Source: Nemertoderma westbladi (lineage: Eukaryota > Xenacoelomorpha > Nemertodermatida > Nemertodermatidae). From it: a stretch of 49,539 nucleotides of DNA. The stretch spans positions 1 through 49,539 of the forward strand of contig JAUCBJ010008965.1 of the NCBI GenBank assembly GCA_032718475.1. Direction: 5' to 3'. Made by a program: the position numbers and the translations under genes. The notes beneath the pieces are model-generated. The model was not told the DNA's origin and did not search any database. It saw only the letters and a program-made list of their open reading frames with translations. Below are positions 1 to 7,947 of the stretch, one piece after another (the first letter of the stretch is position 1; every line of letters starts with the position of its first letter).

Positions 1-607
1 GTATACAGTATTACGTAATGTATTCTGTGAATAAGGCGGCTATTGTTGAGAGATTCAATAGAACATTAAAAACAAAGATGTTCAAAATTTTTACACAACG
101 AGGAAATAATGTTTGGATTAAAATTTTACCTAAGCTTATCTCGGCTTATAATAGGTCATATCATAGGACAATAAAAATGACACCTATTGAAGTTAATAAA
201 TTTAATGAAACTGAATTAATGAATAGATTATATATGGGAAATATAGACAGATTAATCATAAGAAAATAAAATTTAAAGTTGGAGATACAGTACGATTATC
301 TATCGCTCGTACTGCTTTTGCTAAAGGCTATCGAGAACAATGGACACGTGAATTATTTATTATTCATCGTGTCAGGCTGGATAGAGTACCTGCTGTAATG
401 TTCGATATTAAGGACAGCGCTGGAGCTATAATAAAGGGCTCATTTTATTCTCACGAACTCCAAAAGGTCCACCCGAATAGTAATATTTATCTAGCAATTG
501 ATAAAAATATTGGCAAACTTAAAGAACGTGTACGCAATGGGAAGAAAGAATATTTAGTCCGATTCATCGGATCCAAGAAACAGTCGTGGGTACAGCATAT
601 TCAATAA
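1..607 (+). pseudogene. Polinton/Maverick integrase, C-terminal part, frameshifted
   Basis: This is the 3' part of a retroviral-type (DDE) integrase; the N-terminal zinc and first catalytic residues lie left of the window. The first frame runs open from the left edge to the stop near 269 and carries VERFNRTLK, the block that holds the catalytic Glu and is typical of Polinton and LTR integrases, then the SAYN..YH....TP.EV block. From about 269 the sequence continues in another frame to 607 with KFKVGDTVR (SH3-like C-terminal fold), then a chromodomain-like end with YLVRF and W near the terminus. The frame change lies in the A-rich stretch at about 261-275, so the gene is broken by a small indel. 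The integrase inserts the element copy into host DNA. Neighbours are capsid genes, so the family call is firm; only the frame break is unusual. Confidence 0.88.
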
Positions 608-667
608 GCTTAGGTTTATACTGTATATTAATTCATTTTGGTCGCATATGACTGTAATTAATCAATA

Positions 668-1154
668 TTAACCCTATCCATACCGGGGTACTGTAGACGC
701 TCCACCTACCGGGGGGGGGGACTTTTGGGGACGTAAAGTTTGGAAGCATATAACTTTGTGTGGTTTAATGATATTACTTTAAAGTAAAAAGTTTTAGATA
801 CAAAATTTATTCCTCTATCCAAATATGCCACACACTAATGCTGAAATATAATATTTATATACTATAATTATGTTTAAATTGATTTTAAATTTATATTAAA
901 TTGATTGAATTTTAAATTTCCCGCCTATAATAGTTCAGCAATAATATGACAGTTTCAGAGACAGGTCAGTTTACGAGTCATTTTCATGGTCATAAATAAT
1001 AATATGAAAATTAATTTTTGTTTTAAGATAAAGAATAATAAATTTTAGGAAAAGTAACGGAATTTCACTTGCAATAAATGTGGATTGGCTTTGAACCAAG
1101 CAATCAAATAAAGTGCGTCTCCAAAAGTCCCCCCCCCGGTATGGATAGGGTTAA
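668..1154. mobile_element. TTAA-flanked MITE (piggyBac-like ends) inside the Polinton
   Basis: Both edges read TTAA followed by an inverted repeat: the left starts CCCTATCCATACCGGGG and the right ends with its reverse complement. The arms continue, with mismatches, through a G-run and ACTTTTGG.GACG for about 45 bp. TTAA duplication and CCC termini are the hallmarks of piggyBac-type elements. The AT-rich interior codes for nothing recognisable, so this is a non-autonomous copy. It sits in the gap between the integrase and the first capsid-type gene, so it arrived after the Polinton. G10 and C9-10 tracts lie just inside the ends. Confidence 0.72.
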
Positions 1155-1339
1155 CTCGAATGATATTACTATATCTATAGTTCATCTGCTTTAAATAAAG
1201 CCAGTAAAATATTGATCCCTCGCATATACTGTAGAAGATGCACAATGAACGTGGTCACAGATGTCTATAATTTAACATTATACTGTACTGTATGTACAAT
1301 GGAGTCAAGTAGAGAGAGCGAGCTTAAATAATAATAATA

Positions 1340-2145
1340 ATGGCCACAGATACATATATCACTCTACTTTCAGATAGCTCATTAAACACTTACCACAATA
1401 ATAATCCTAGTGAGTTTACTGTTGATTTAGCCGAAGAATTATATATTGGTTCAAACGCTAAAATTGGGCTTGCCGAGCTTCAATACCAAGCAACATACAG
1501 TAATATTATGCTGCAAACTCAAATCTCGCTGTCAATCGGGGTAGATGCAAAAGATCCAAATTATATAGTTTATTTCCTGGTATGCATAACTCTATTCAAG
1601 TCATTATTGATGATATAAATAAACTGTTTAATTCTGAAGCGAAATATAGAGATTTCGAATTCATTTTTAATACAAATAATTCAAGAATTAAATTTAAATT
1701 TCCTAAAAAGTTGAAAAAAATACAATTAAGTCTACGTGGTGATTTAATACAAATTCTAGGCTTAAAACCGTTATTGGATCGGAATCATCCGGATATTCCG
1801 AATTGGGATATATACAGTACCACTACAGTAGATGAATTAAGCAATATAGAACAGCCGATATTAATTTTAAATTATAGCGGGCCAAAAATTTCAGAAATTG
1901 GCATTTTAGATTTTCCAGCTCCCACGAATATAACACGTAATAAAGACACTATCTTTATATACACAGATATTATTAAGAGCTCATTTGTTGGTGACGCTTT
2001 AGCTCCGCTCTTAAGAACCTGCCCTTTAACGCAATTAAATCGAAAATATATTAATCACGAATACGAGAGCATTTGCTATTACCCGTTGTTGAATAAAAAA
2101 CTAAAAACAATCTTAATTACTTTACGTGCGGGCAAGGCGAATTAA
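1340..2145 (+). pseudogene. Penton-like (minor capsid) protein A, single frameshift
   Basis: ATG at 1340. The N-terminus has the pattern TYITLLSDSSL...F.V.L...L...-IGLAE(L)QY, which resembles N-termini of Polinton minor capsid/vertex proteins and recurs in the next gene (YVRLPSNS...WVVGIKSI). The first frame ends at 1618. The protein continues in the frame open from before 1582 to 2145. The switch lies at about 1571-1581 next to a T-run, consistent with loss of a single base. Uninterrupted, it would be about 268 residues. No membrane segment or enzyme motif is visible. The role (vertex/minor capsid, single jelly roll) is inferred from family resemblance and position before the other capsid genes. 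Confidence 0.62.
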
Positions 2146-2202
2146 TTAACTTCAGCGGAGGTCGCACTGTTATAACACTTAAGTTAATACGCGGTGGCAG
2201 TG

Positions 2203-3048
2203 ATGGATGAGTTCTACGTAAGACTACCAAGTAACTCCTGTCCAATTGATTTTCCCCGCAATAGCGCTAGTAATTATCAGATAAATTTCCATGGCGCCTT
2301 ACCTATAAACCCAAACGAAAACTGGGTGGTAGGTATAAAAAGTATATTTTACTTAGCTACGTTGCCGTCCATGTATAACAATGTAGAGAATGTTATTTTA
2401 TTAAAAAAAGGGAAAAAAATTTTTGAGGATACACTTCCATCCAGTTTGTTCTACAGTATCAATGACATTATAGATTATTTTAACACGGGGGCGTTGAAAG
2501 ATAAATTACAAATAGTTGAAAATACTCAGCAAAATAGGTTGCAATTTATTTTAGGGAAAACTGTGCGAGAGTTATTTATAGGTCAACAATTAGCCTATTA
2601 TTTTGGAATTACTGAAAATAATCTCGGCGCGAATTTAAATCCAAATTTTAAAATTATTTTGAAGACGAAAAATAATATAAAGGGTTATTTAATAAAGGTT
2701 ATCGGAAATGGAGAAAAAGCTTACCAGATGGTATTTTTATGCCCTCAACCACCCAATTCTATTCCAGAACCTAAGTCGAACATGTACGTGACTACTAATA
2801 TAATTGAAAATCAATATATTAACGATTTTGGTTTAGCTTTACTTCGTCGTGTTGCGATACCTGATGACGTGAAATATGGTAGCGTAATAAATAAAGAATT
2901 TGTCAAGGATACAATTCATTATATCCCTGTAAAAAAATCATATAAGATAACATACATTCATATTGAAATAACAGACAAAGAAGGAAAAGATTTGAATTTT
3001 GAATACGGGACAACATCTATTACATTACACTTTAAACGAATAAATTAA
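2203..3048 (+). CDS. Penton-like (minor capsid) protein B, intact
   Basis: 281 residues from the ATG at 2203; an open frame extends to 2194, but only through GTG codons. The N-terminus FYVRLPSNS (residues 3-11), then F....SNYQINF and WVVGIKSI, matches the start seen across Polinton/adintovirus vertex proteins. The remainder is beta-rich with no enzymatic motif, fitting a jelly-roll capsid subunit. It lies 57 bases after the related broken gene at 1340-2145 and one base before the next ORF at 3050, suggesting one late transcription block. Its intact frame contrasts with the broken integrase, penton-like A and major capsid genes. An unrelated tegument-like role is possible; homology is inferred from the N-terminal motif and context only. 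Confidence 0.62.
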   Translation: MDEFYVRLPSNSCPIDFPRNSASNYQINFHGALPINPNENWVVGIKSIFYLATLPSMYNNVENVILLKKGKKIFEDTLPSSLFYSINDIIDYFNTGALKDKLQIVENTQQNRLQFILGKTVRELFIGQQLAYYFGITENNLGANLNPNFKIILKTKNNIKGYLIKVIGNGEKAYQMVFLCPQPPNSIPEPKSNMYVTTNIIENQYINDFGLALLRRVAIPDDVKYGSVINKEFVKDTIHYIPVKKSYKITYIHIEITDKEGKDLNFEYGTTSITLHFKRIN

Positions 3049-3049
3049 A

Positions 3050-3613
3050 ATGGATTCTGATTTATTTCAAAGATACAGTAAACCTCAATATGGTGGTTCA
3101 GACTCTAATCTTGCTGTTTTTAAAGGTGGTAGAAGTACCAGAGGTTCGACGCAAGTTCCTGTTTTTCGAGGTGGTTCATATATTGACCCTTACGGTCAAC
3201 AAATTGGTGCATTTGGTCCAAACTTAAAACAACGTCGTTTTCAGCGTTATCGTAGAGGTATGCAGGCAAATCAACACAGAGAAGGTATATTTACAGACGC
3301 TTTATCAACATTGAAAAAATTTGGTAAGCCATTAGCTAAAAAAGTTTTACAAAAAGCTTTACCATTTACCACAAAATTTATGAGACAACACGTAATACCA
3401 AAAGGTAAGCGGGTCTTACATCAGCAGGCTAATATGGTTATTAATAAAGCATTAAATAAAATGAAACCGTCAACAAGGTCAGTTGTAGAAAAAGTTTATA
3501 GAGATTTAAAGCGACCCGCTAGACCAATGTCTATGAACATACATCATCGACGTAGTAATAAAAATAAAAAAATAAAGGGCAAACTGAAACACTGCAAAAA
3601 AAGTATTTTTTAA
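3050..3613 (+). CDS. Small basic virion protein (core/pVI-like), Polinton
   Basis: 187 residues, very basic, with a Lys/Arg/His-rich tail. The N-terminal third is Gly-rich and contains two copies of a V-F-(K/R)-G-G site (about residues 23-27 and 38-42), which look like adenain-type processing sites. Residues about 80-115 (LSTLKKFGKPLAKKVLQKAL) form a strong candidate amphipathic helix. This layout recalls adenovirus-type pVI/pX proteins (DNA condensation or membrane disruption after proteolysis) and the small basic proteins reported in adintoviruses. It starts one base after the penton-like B stop and precedes the major capsid gene; the protease that could process it is at 4898-5350. Function is inferred from composition and neighbours. 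Confidence 0.55.
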   Translation: MDSDLFQRYSKPQYGGSDSNLAVFKGGRSTRGSTQVPVFRGGSYIDPYGQQIGAFGPNLKQRRFQRYRRGMQANQHREGIFTDALSTLKKFGKPLAKKVLQKALPFTTKFMRQHVIPKGKRVLHQQANMVINKALNKMKPSTRSVVEKVYRDLKRPARPMSMNIHHRRSNKNKKIKGKLKHCKKSIF

Positions 3614-3616
3614 TAA

Positions 3617-4895
3617 TTTTCAATTATTAAGGAATTAGATTTATTTTCTACACAGCCAATACAGACTGAATTTAAAGCAAACCATTATGAGACAATTTAC
3701 CCCGTATCTAATCTCAGAAGTGAATCTAGGGAGGTCACGTTCCTTGTACCGAGATTTTTTTTTTTTTTTTTTTTACAATGAATTCTATACGAAACTGCAA
3801 GACGCGTTATTAATTACAAAATGTAGTGTACGCTGGGATAGACGACTTGAAAACTCCCATATTTATATGCTGAATTACCCCGCTGAAACTATGTGGAGTG
3901 ATATTAAAATAGACCTTAATGAGAAGCAGGTTGAAAATAGCAATAACCATTATTTCTAGAAGTCGTACTTATCCAATTTATTATTTACAACTTACGAGGA
4001 TAAAAATGGGCTACTGGGTGCGGGTGGCTTTCATCAACCTTTATCTGAGCACGGAAATGAAATTGATCCCGGCGCGCATCCTATTGGCGATGCCTTTAGT
4101 AAACAAATGCAATTTGTAAGTGGATTGACGATTGATTTTGATACTGAAACTAAAATAATACAACCCGGGTATGATTTAAGAATGCATTTTAGAAAAGTAT
4201 CAAATTCGTTTATTTTTAAAATCACTCCAAACGCAAACGCGGTGACAAATCTTCGGCTAGAATTAGATGAAATAAAGATTCTAATCCCTAGAATAGAGGT
4301 TAATCCGGTAATAGAAAGCAGTCACCTAAAAGGTTTAGAGAGTTACGATATTGAATATCAATTCCAAAAAAAGGAGGTGACAACATTTACTATTCCCGCT
4401 CAAACCACAAATTACACCCAAACAAACATATTTGATGGTAAAAAACCCAAATTAGTTATTATCGGCTTCATAACAAATAACGCTTATTCGGGAGAATTAA
4501 TTAGCAATCCCTTGAAATTTGAACATTTTAACCTTAGACGCGCGGAACTGATTGTAGACGGTCTTCCAGTAGGGGGTGTAATATACGAGCCTAATTTTAC
4601 AGATGGAACATATATTTTTGAGTATACTCAATTAATGAAGAACATTAATACATATATTAACGGTTATGGGGGTAATAATATAGACCATGAAACCTACTTA
4701 GGTAATTGTCCCCTCCTATCCTGGGACCTAACCGCCGACGGCTATGTTAGAGATCCGCAACCGTCGATATATACTAACGGCCAATTAAAATTAAGATTTG
4801 CTGAACTGTTGGTTGAAACCATAAATGTAATCGTTTTTAATATTTATGATCAATCATTAAGTTTAAATAGCAGGAAAGAAATACATATCGATTAA
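3617..4895 (+). pseudogene. Major capsid protein (double jelly-roll type), broken
   Basis: The long C-terminal part (from about 3960 to 4895) is the Polinton major capsid protein, with features such as RRAELIVDGLPVGG and an ending in V.VFN.YD. The N-terminal part is recognisable too but damaged. The frame opens at 3617 just after a TAA and has no ATG, so the start codon seems lost or mutated. A run of 20 T (3755-3774) coincides with a change of frame. An in-frame TAG sits at 3957-3959, after which the same frame continues to 4895. Total length would be about 420 residues, on the short side of family members. With three lesions it cannot make a full capsid protein here. The protease gene follows two bases after the stop. 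Confidence 0.8.
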
Positions 4896-4897
4896 GT

Positions 4898-5350
4898 ATG
4901 TTATCTACAGAGGACCTTGATATGTTTCCAGTGGGTGGTCACTATTTGGGTGCGTTTCCAGCTAATAAATTACCTAAATTAGATAATAATAAGCGGAAAG
5001 ATTATGGCTTGATAGTAAATACCGATAAAGAGCATCTTCCTGGGATTCATTGGATCGCAATATATATACGAGATAATGAGGCCGAAGTATTTGACTCGTT
5101 TGGACCAAAATATCCAAACAGATGCATCGAAAAATGGCTTGAGAAAAATTCCGCAAGGTGGTGTACTACTCGCAAACAATTTCAAGACCCTAGGCGGACC
5201 ACATGCGGTCTGTACTGTCTTTATTATTTGGTAAATCGTATTCACACAATCTATCCAATGAGAGCGTTTACAAATAATGTGGAAATAAATGAAATAATAT
5301 TATATAAATGGCTTGTTAATTATTATAAAATAAACCAACATGTGTTGTAA
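4898..5350 (+). CDS. Adenain-type cysteine protease, intact
   Basis: 150 residues, within the usual size for Polinton proteases of the Ulp1/adenain clan (C5/C48-like). The catalytic triad is visible: His51 in HWIAIYI, Asp66 in VFDSFGP and Cys103 in TTCGLYCLYYL, with Gln96 as the likely oxyanion-hole residue. The N-terminus has the family's GAFP...LP pattern. It would mature virion proteins; the small basic protein at 3050-3613 carries candidate G-G sites. The ATG lies two bases after the capsid stop, implying co-transcription. No lesion is visible, unlike the capsid gene beside it. Confidence 0.88.
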   Translation: MLSTEDLDMFPVGGHYLGAFPANKLPKLDNNKRKDYGLIVNTDKEHLPGIHWIAIYIRDNEAEVFDSFGPKYPNRCIEKWLEKNSARWCTTRKQFQDPRRTTCGLYCLYYLVNRIHTIYPMRAFTNNVEINEIILYKWLVNYYKINQHVL

Positions 5351-5385
5351 TTAATCATTTAGCTTGCTTTTGTTTATCAGATAAA

Positions 5386-5985
5386 ATGGATAATATTATT
5401 TTTGTTGATTTTCAATATTATAAGATAGACAATAAAGAGTATCCGGTAGTATTTAAAGAATTTGCTATATTCGATTCTAATTACAGCAAAACTAATGTAA
5501 AGACGTTTTTAATTAAAGGCCCGTCTAATATTAAGTTATCAGCTTTAGATGCAGCCCACGTAAACAATTTACGGGATATGACTTCTCACTTGCCCTGGGA
5601 CTACGGGGACATTTCTCAAGATGACTTTAAAAAATATATGAAGATACATTTAAAATATAAAAAAAATATTCATGTATTTGGGTTGCTGAAGCAGGCAATA
5701 TTAGTTTCCCAACTCGATGTTCTCGAGCCAAATTCGGTGGAGAGATTGGGAATATATAAGCAATATCACGATTATTTAACCCCTTGTCGGTTTCACGACC
5801 GATTCACTACAGTAGAAAATAAATGCGCGTTCCACTTAAACATAAGGGATAACTGTCTGCGATACTGCTCAGCAAAACGCGTTGGGGGGTATGAGATGCT
5901 ACACTTTTTCATGAGAAAGCGTTTAACTGCGACTGATGATGATGATAAACAGAAAGAAATAACTGCGGTGGAAGATGTACTGTAG
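5386..5985 (+). CDS. Unrecognised 199-aa Polinton protein
   Basis: ATG preceded by a purine-rich AAA context, 35 bases after the protease stop, so it probably belongs to the same block. The start is IIFVDFQYYK followed by a KEFAIFD segment. A mid-region HLPWDYGDI and a C-terminal Cys/His-rich stretch (CAFHLNIRDNCLRYC) then lead to a basic end and an acidic tail with four Asp. Small proteins starting with a VD.Q....KE.A pattern turn up beside invertebrate transposons and viruses; an RNase H-like or nuclease-like fold is conceivable but unproven. No membrane segment or signal peptide. I do not recognise a function. Confidence 0.5.
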   Translation: MDNIIFVDFQYYKIDNKEYPVVFKEFAIFDSNYSKTNVKTFLIKGPSNIKLSALDAAHVNNLRDMTSHLPWDYGDISQDDFKKYMKIHLKYKKNIHVFGLLKQAILVSQLDVLEPNSVERLGIYKQYHDYLTPCRFHDRFTTVENKCAFHLNIRDNCLRYCSAKRVGGYEMLHFFMRKRLTATDDDDKQKEITAVEDVL

Positions 5986-6314
5986 GTTTACTCTAAGCAT
6001 GTAATGTGATGGGATATAATATAATTTTATTTTGGTGATGATCTTGATGTTAATATAAAAATATAATAAAATATAATTTTTTTTACAACAAGTTCTCTAA
6101 AAAGAGTCAATTGCGCTAGGTTAACCATACACATTTAACAATATGACGTAGACGTAACATGTACAGTAAGTATTCTCGATATCATTCTAATATATATATA
6201 TAGTATTGCGAAACATCCTATACATCGCAAACTAATAACACATACAGTAGTTGACTAGTAATATTAGTCAGAAATGCAACATAAACTGTATAGGATGTAG
6301 TGTTAACCTGTTGG
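5986..6314. other. AT-rich gap between convergent Polinton genes
   Basis: Non-coding. It contains A/T-rich stretches with several AATAAA-like strings just after 5985 that could end the plus-strand transcripts, a short TA microsatellite near 6192-6203, and an 11-bp inverted pair (ACATCCTATAC ... GTATAGGATGT) at about 6211 and 6288. No gene is visible. Confidence 0.4.
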
Positions 6315-6387
6315 TACCGGTACTGATAAATTCAATAATTTATTATAGGCCTAATCACAACTATCATCCGCTTTATCAGTACCGGTA
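6315..6387. repeat. Perfect 16-bp inverted repeat
   Basis: TACCGGTACTGATAAA at 6315-6330 and its exact reverse complement at 6372-6387, with 41 bases between. The right arm belongs to the first unit of the ~400-bp direct duplication that follows. It may be a foldback or a replication/transcription signal; no function is evident. Confidence 0.6.
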
Positions 6388-7120
6388 GTGTTTTACTCTT
6401 CCAACACTGTAGTCACAGTCTACTGGTATCAGTACAGCAGTAATCTGAAGCAATAGCATACTGCTGTCATGATCCGGATTACACGCAGGGGTCTCACATA
6501 TAGGGATTAGATCACCTACCCAAACAATACAGTACTGCAGTACTGTCGTTGTTGTTGTAACAGCATAGTTAGATACAGCATACTGATTTCCTTTGATTAG
6601 CATTGTACCGCAGTACCGGTACTACAGTATTAATGTAACAGTACCCGTAGTAACAAACTAGGCCAATGTATACAATATCGTGAGCCAGTTACAATCAGAT
6701 GTGTACGCTGTCAGCCACACTGCGGGGGATGCGGTCAACCTCGCAGCACCTATCCACAACTGTCATCCACTTTATCAGTACAGCTGTAATCTGATGCAAT
6801 AGCATTTGTTTTTTTCACCTATAAGGATACTGCTGTCTACCCGAACCTTGATTAGCATACTGCTGTCATAACCTAGAAGGCACGCGTGGCTCTCACATAT
6901 AGGGATTAGATTACCTACCCAAACAATACAGTACTGCAGTAATGTCGTTGTTGTTGTTGTAACAGTATAGTCAGATACAGCATGTTGATTTCCTTTAATT
7001 AGCATTGTACCGCAGTACCGCTACTACAGTATTAATGTAACAGTACCCGCAGTAACAAACTAAACCATTGTATACAATATCGTGAGCCAGTTACAATCGG
7101 ATGTGCGCGCAGTCAGCCAC
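6357..7120. repeat. ~400-bp direct tandem duplication in Polinton
   Basis: Unit 1 (about 6357-6719) and unit 2 (about 6757-7120) align along their length. Both start with ACAACTNTCATCC.CTTTATCAGTA and end with GTGAGCCAGTTACAATC. They share a GTTGTTGTTGTAACAG block and are separated by small indels. They sit between the convergent plus-strand virion genes and the minus-strand PolB block. Frames of 75 aa on the minus strand in each unit mirror the repeat and are not convincing genes. Confidence 0.75.
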
Positions 7121-7149
7121 GCTGCTGGGAAGCGGTCCACCTCGCAGCC

Positions 7150-7330
7150 GCCCAGCCACCCTCGCAGCTAGTCACGCAGTCAGACTCGCGGCATGCAGTC
7201 AGCCTCGCGGCACGCAGTCAGCATCGTGGCACGCAGTCAGCCTCGCGGCATGCAGTCAACCTCGTGGTCGGTCATGCAGTCAGCCAGCTAGCCACGCGGC
7301 TTGGCACGCAGTCAGCTCAGTCATACTTAT
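7150..7330. repeat. GC-rich ~19-bp minisatellite
   Basis: About 7-8 degenerate copies of GCAGTCAGCCTCGCGGCAC, with variants CATCGTGG and AACCTCGTGG. It follows directly on the second direct-repeat unit. The plus-strand open frame through it is a by-product of the repeat. Confidence 0.75.
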
Positions 7331-7401
7331 TCAAACGAGGTTAGTTTTCCCTAACTACCGATAGATTGATTGAAAAAATAATAATGTTTAATTTTCACCT
7401 T

Positions 7402-7947
7402 CTAATCACCAACACCTAAAGTCACAACACCAAACATTAATAAATAATTAACAAGTTTACTAAATATAGGGTAATAAATGTGAAATTTGCTAGGTGAACA
7501 CATTAAAGTACATTTACCAGTATGAAAGCAGCAAATGACTACGGTATTATTTATTCTTATTTTGCAATTATTAAAAATTTCAGGTTCATATATAACTTGA
7601 AGTTGCACATTATCAAAGACAACATAAAACCCAGTATTGTTTATCAATAACCTATAGACTACAGACTTAATACTAAAAATATAAGTACATAAATTAACAG
7701 ATTTTAAAATCAAATTAATACTAGTTTTATCAAATATATGCTTTTTTACTTTTTGGAAATTATACTTACTGCCTAATAATGTAATACGACCATTTTTAAA
7801 TATTAATAATGTGGCACCAAATATCTTATATATAAACTAATTTGGTTTGAGTATGTGTTTACCAGATAATTGATTTTTTAATTCTTTAAAATTAATCGCT
7901 GACACTTGCTGGCAACTTACATTCTTATTAACTATCTGATAGTTCAT
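7402..7947 (-). pseudogene. TATA-binding-protein-like two-repeat core, one in-frame TAG
   Basis: From an ATG at 7945-7947 the frame reads to TAG at 7402-7404, about 180 codons, the length of a TBP core, with one internal TAG at 7837-7839 (the PolB-frame stop). Before the stop, YQIVNKNVSC then INFKEL resemble the first TBP strand and helix. After it, TLLIFKNGRITLLGSK matches the hallmark (A/L)LIF.(S/N)GK...(T/L)G(A/S)K of the first repeat. The second half has YEPEIF (TBP: YEPE(L)F), then VVICCFHTGKCTLMC and a closing helix, matching the second repeat. The frame is the same as PolB, so this is either a separate gene whose start now lies inside an extended PolB frame, or a C-terminal fusion broken by TAG. 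It would recruit transcription machinery to element promoters. The domain call comes from motif reading only. Confidence 0.68.

Noticed and set aside
6376-7005. Two similar 75-codon minus-strand frames
   Set aside because: They are the same frame in the two units of a direct duplication, with low-complexity content and no known motif.
7101-7364. 87-codon plus-strand frame rich in Ala, Ser and Gln
   Set aside because: It is the translation of a 19-bp minisatellite with no independent coding signal.
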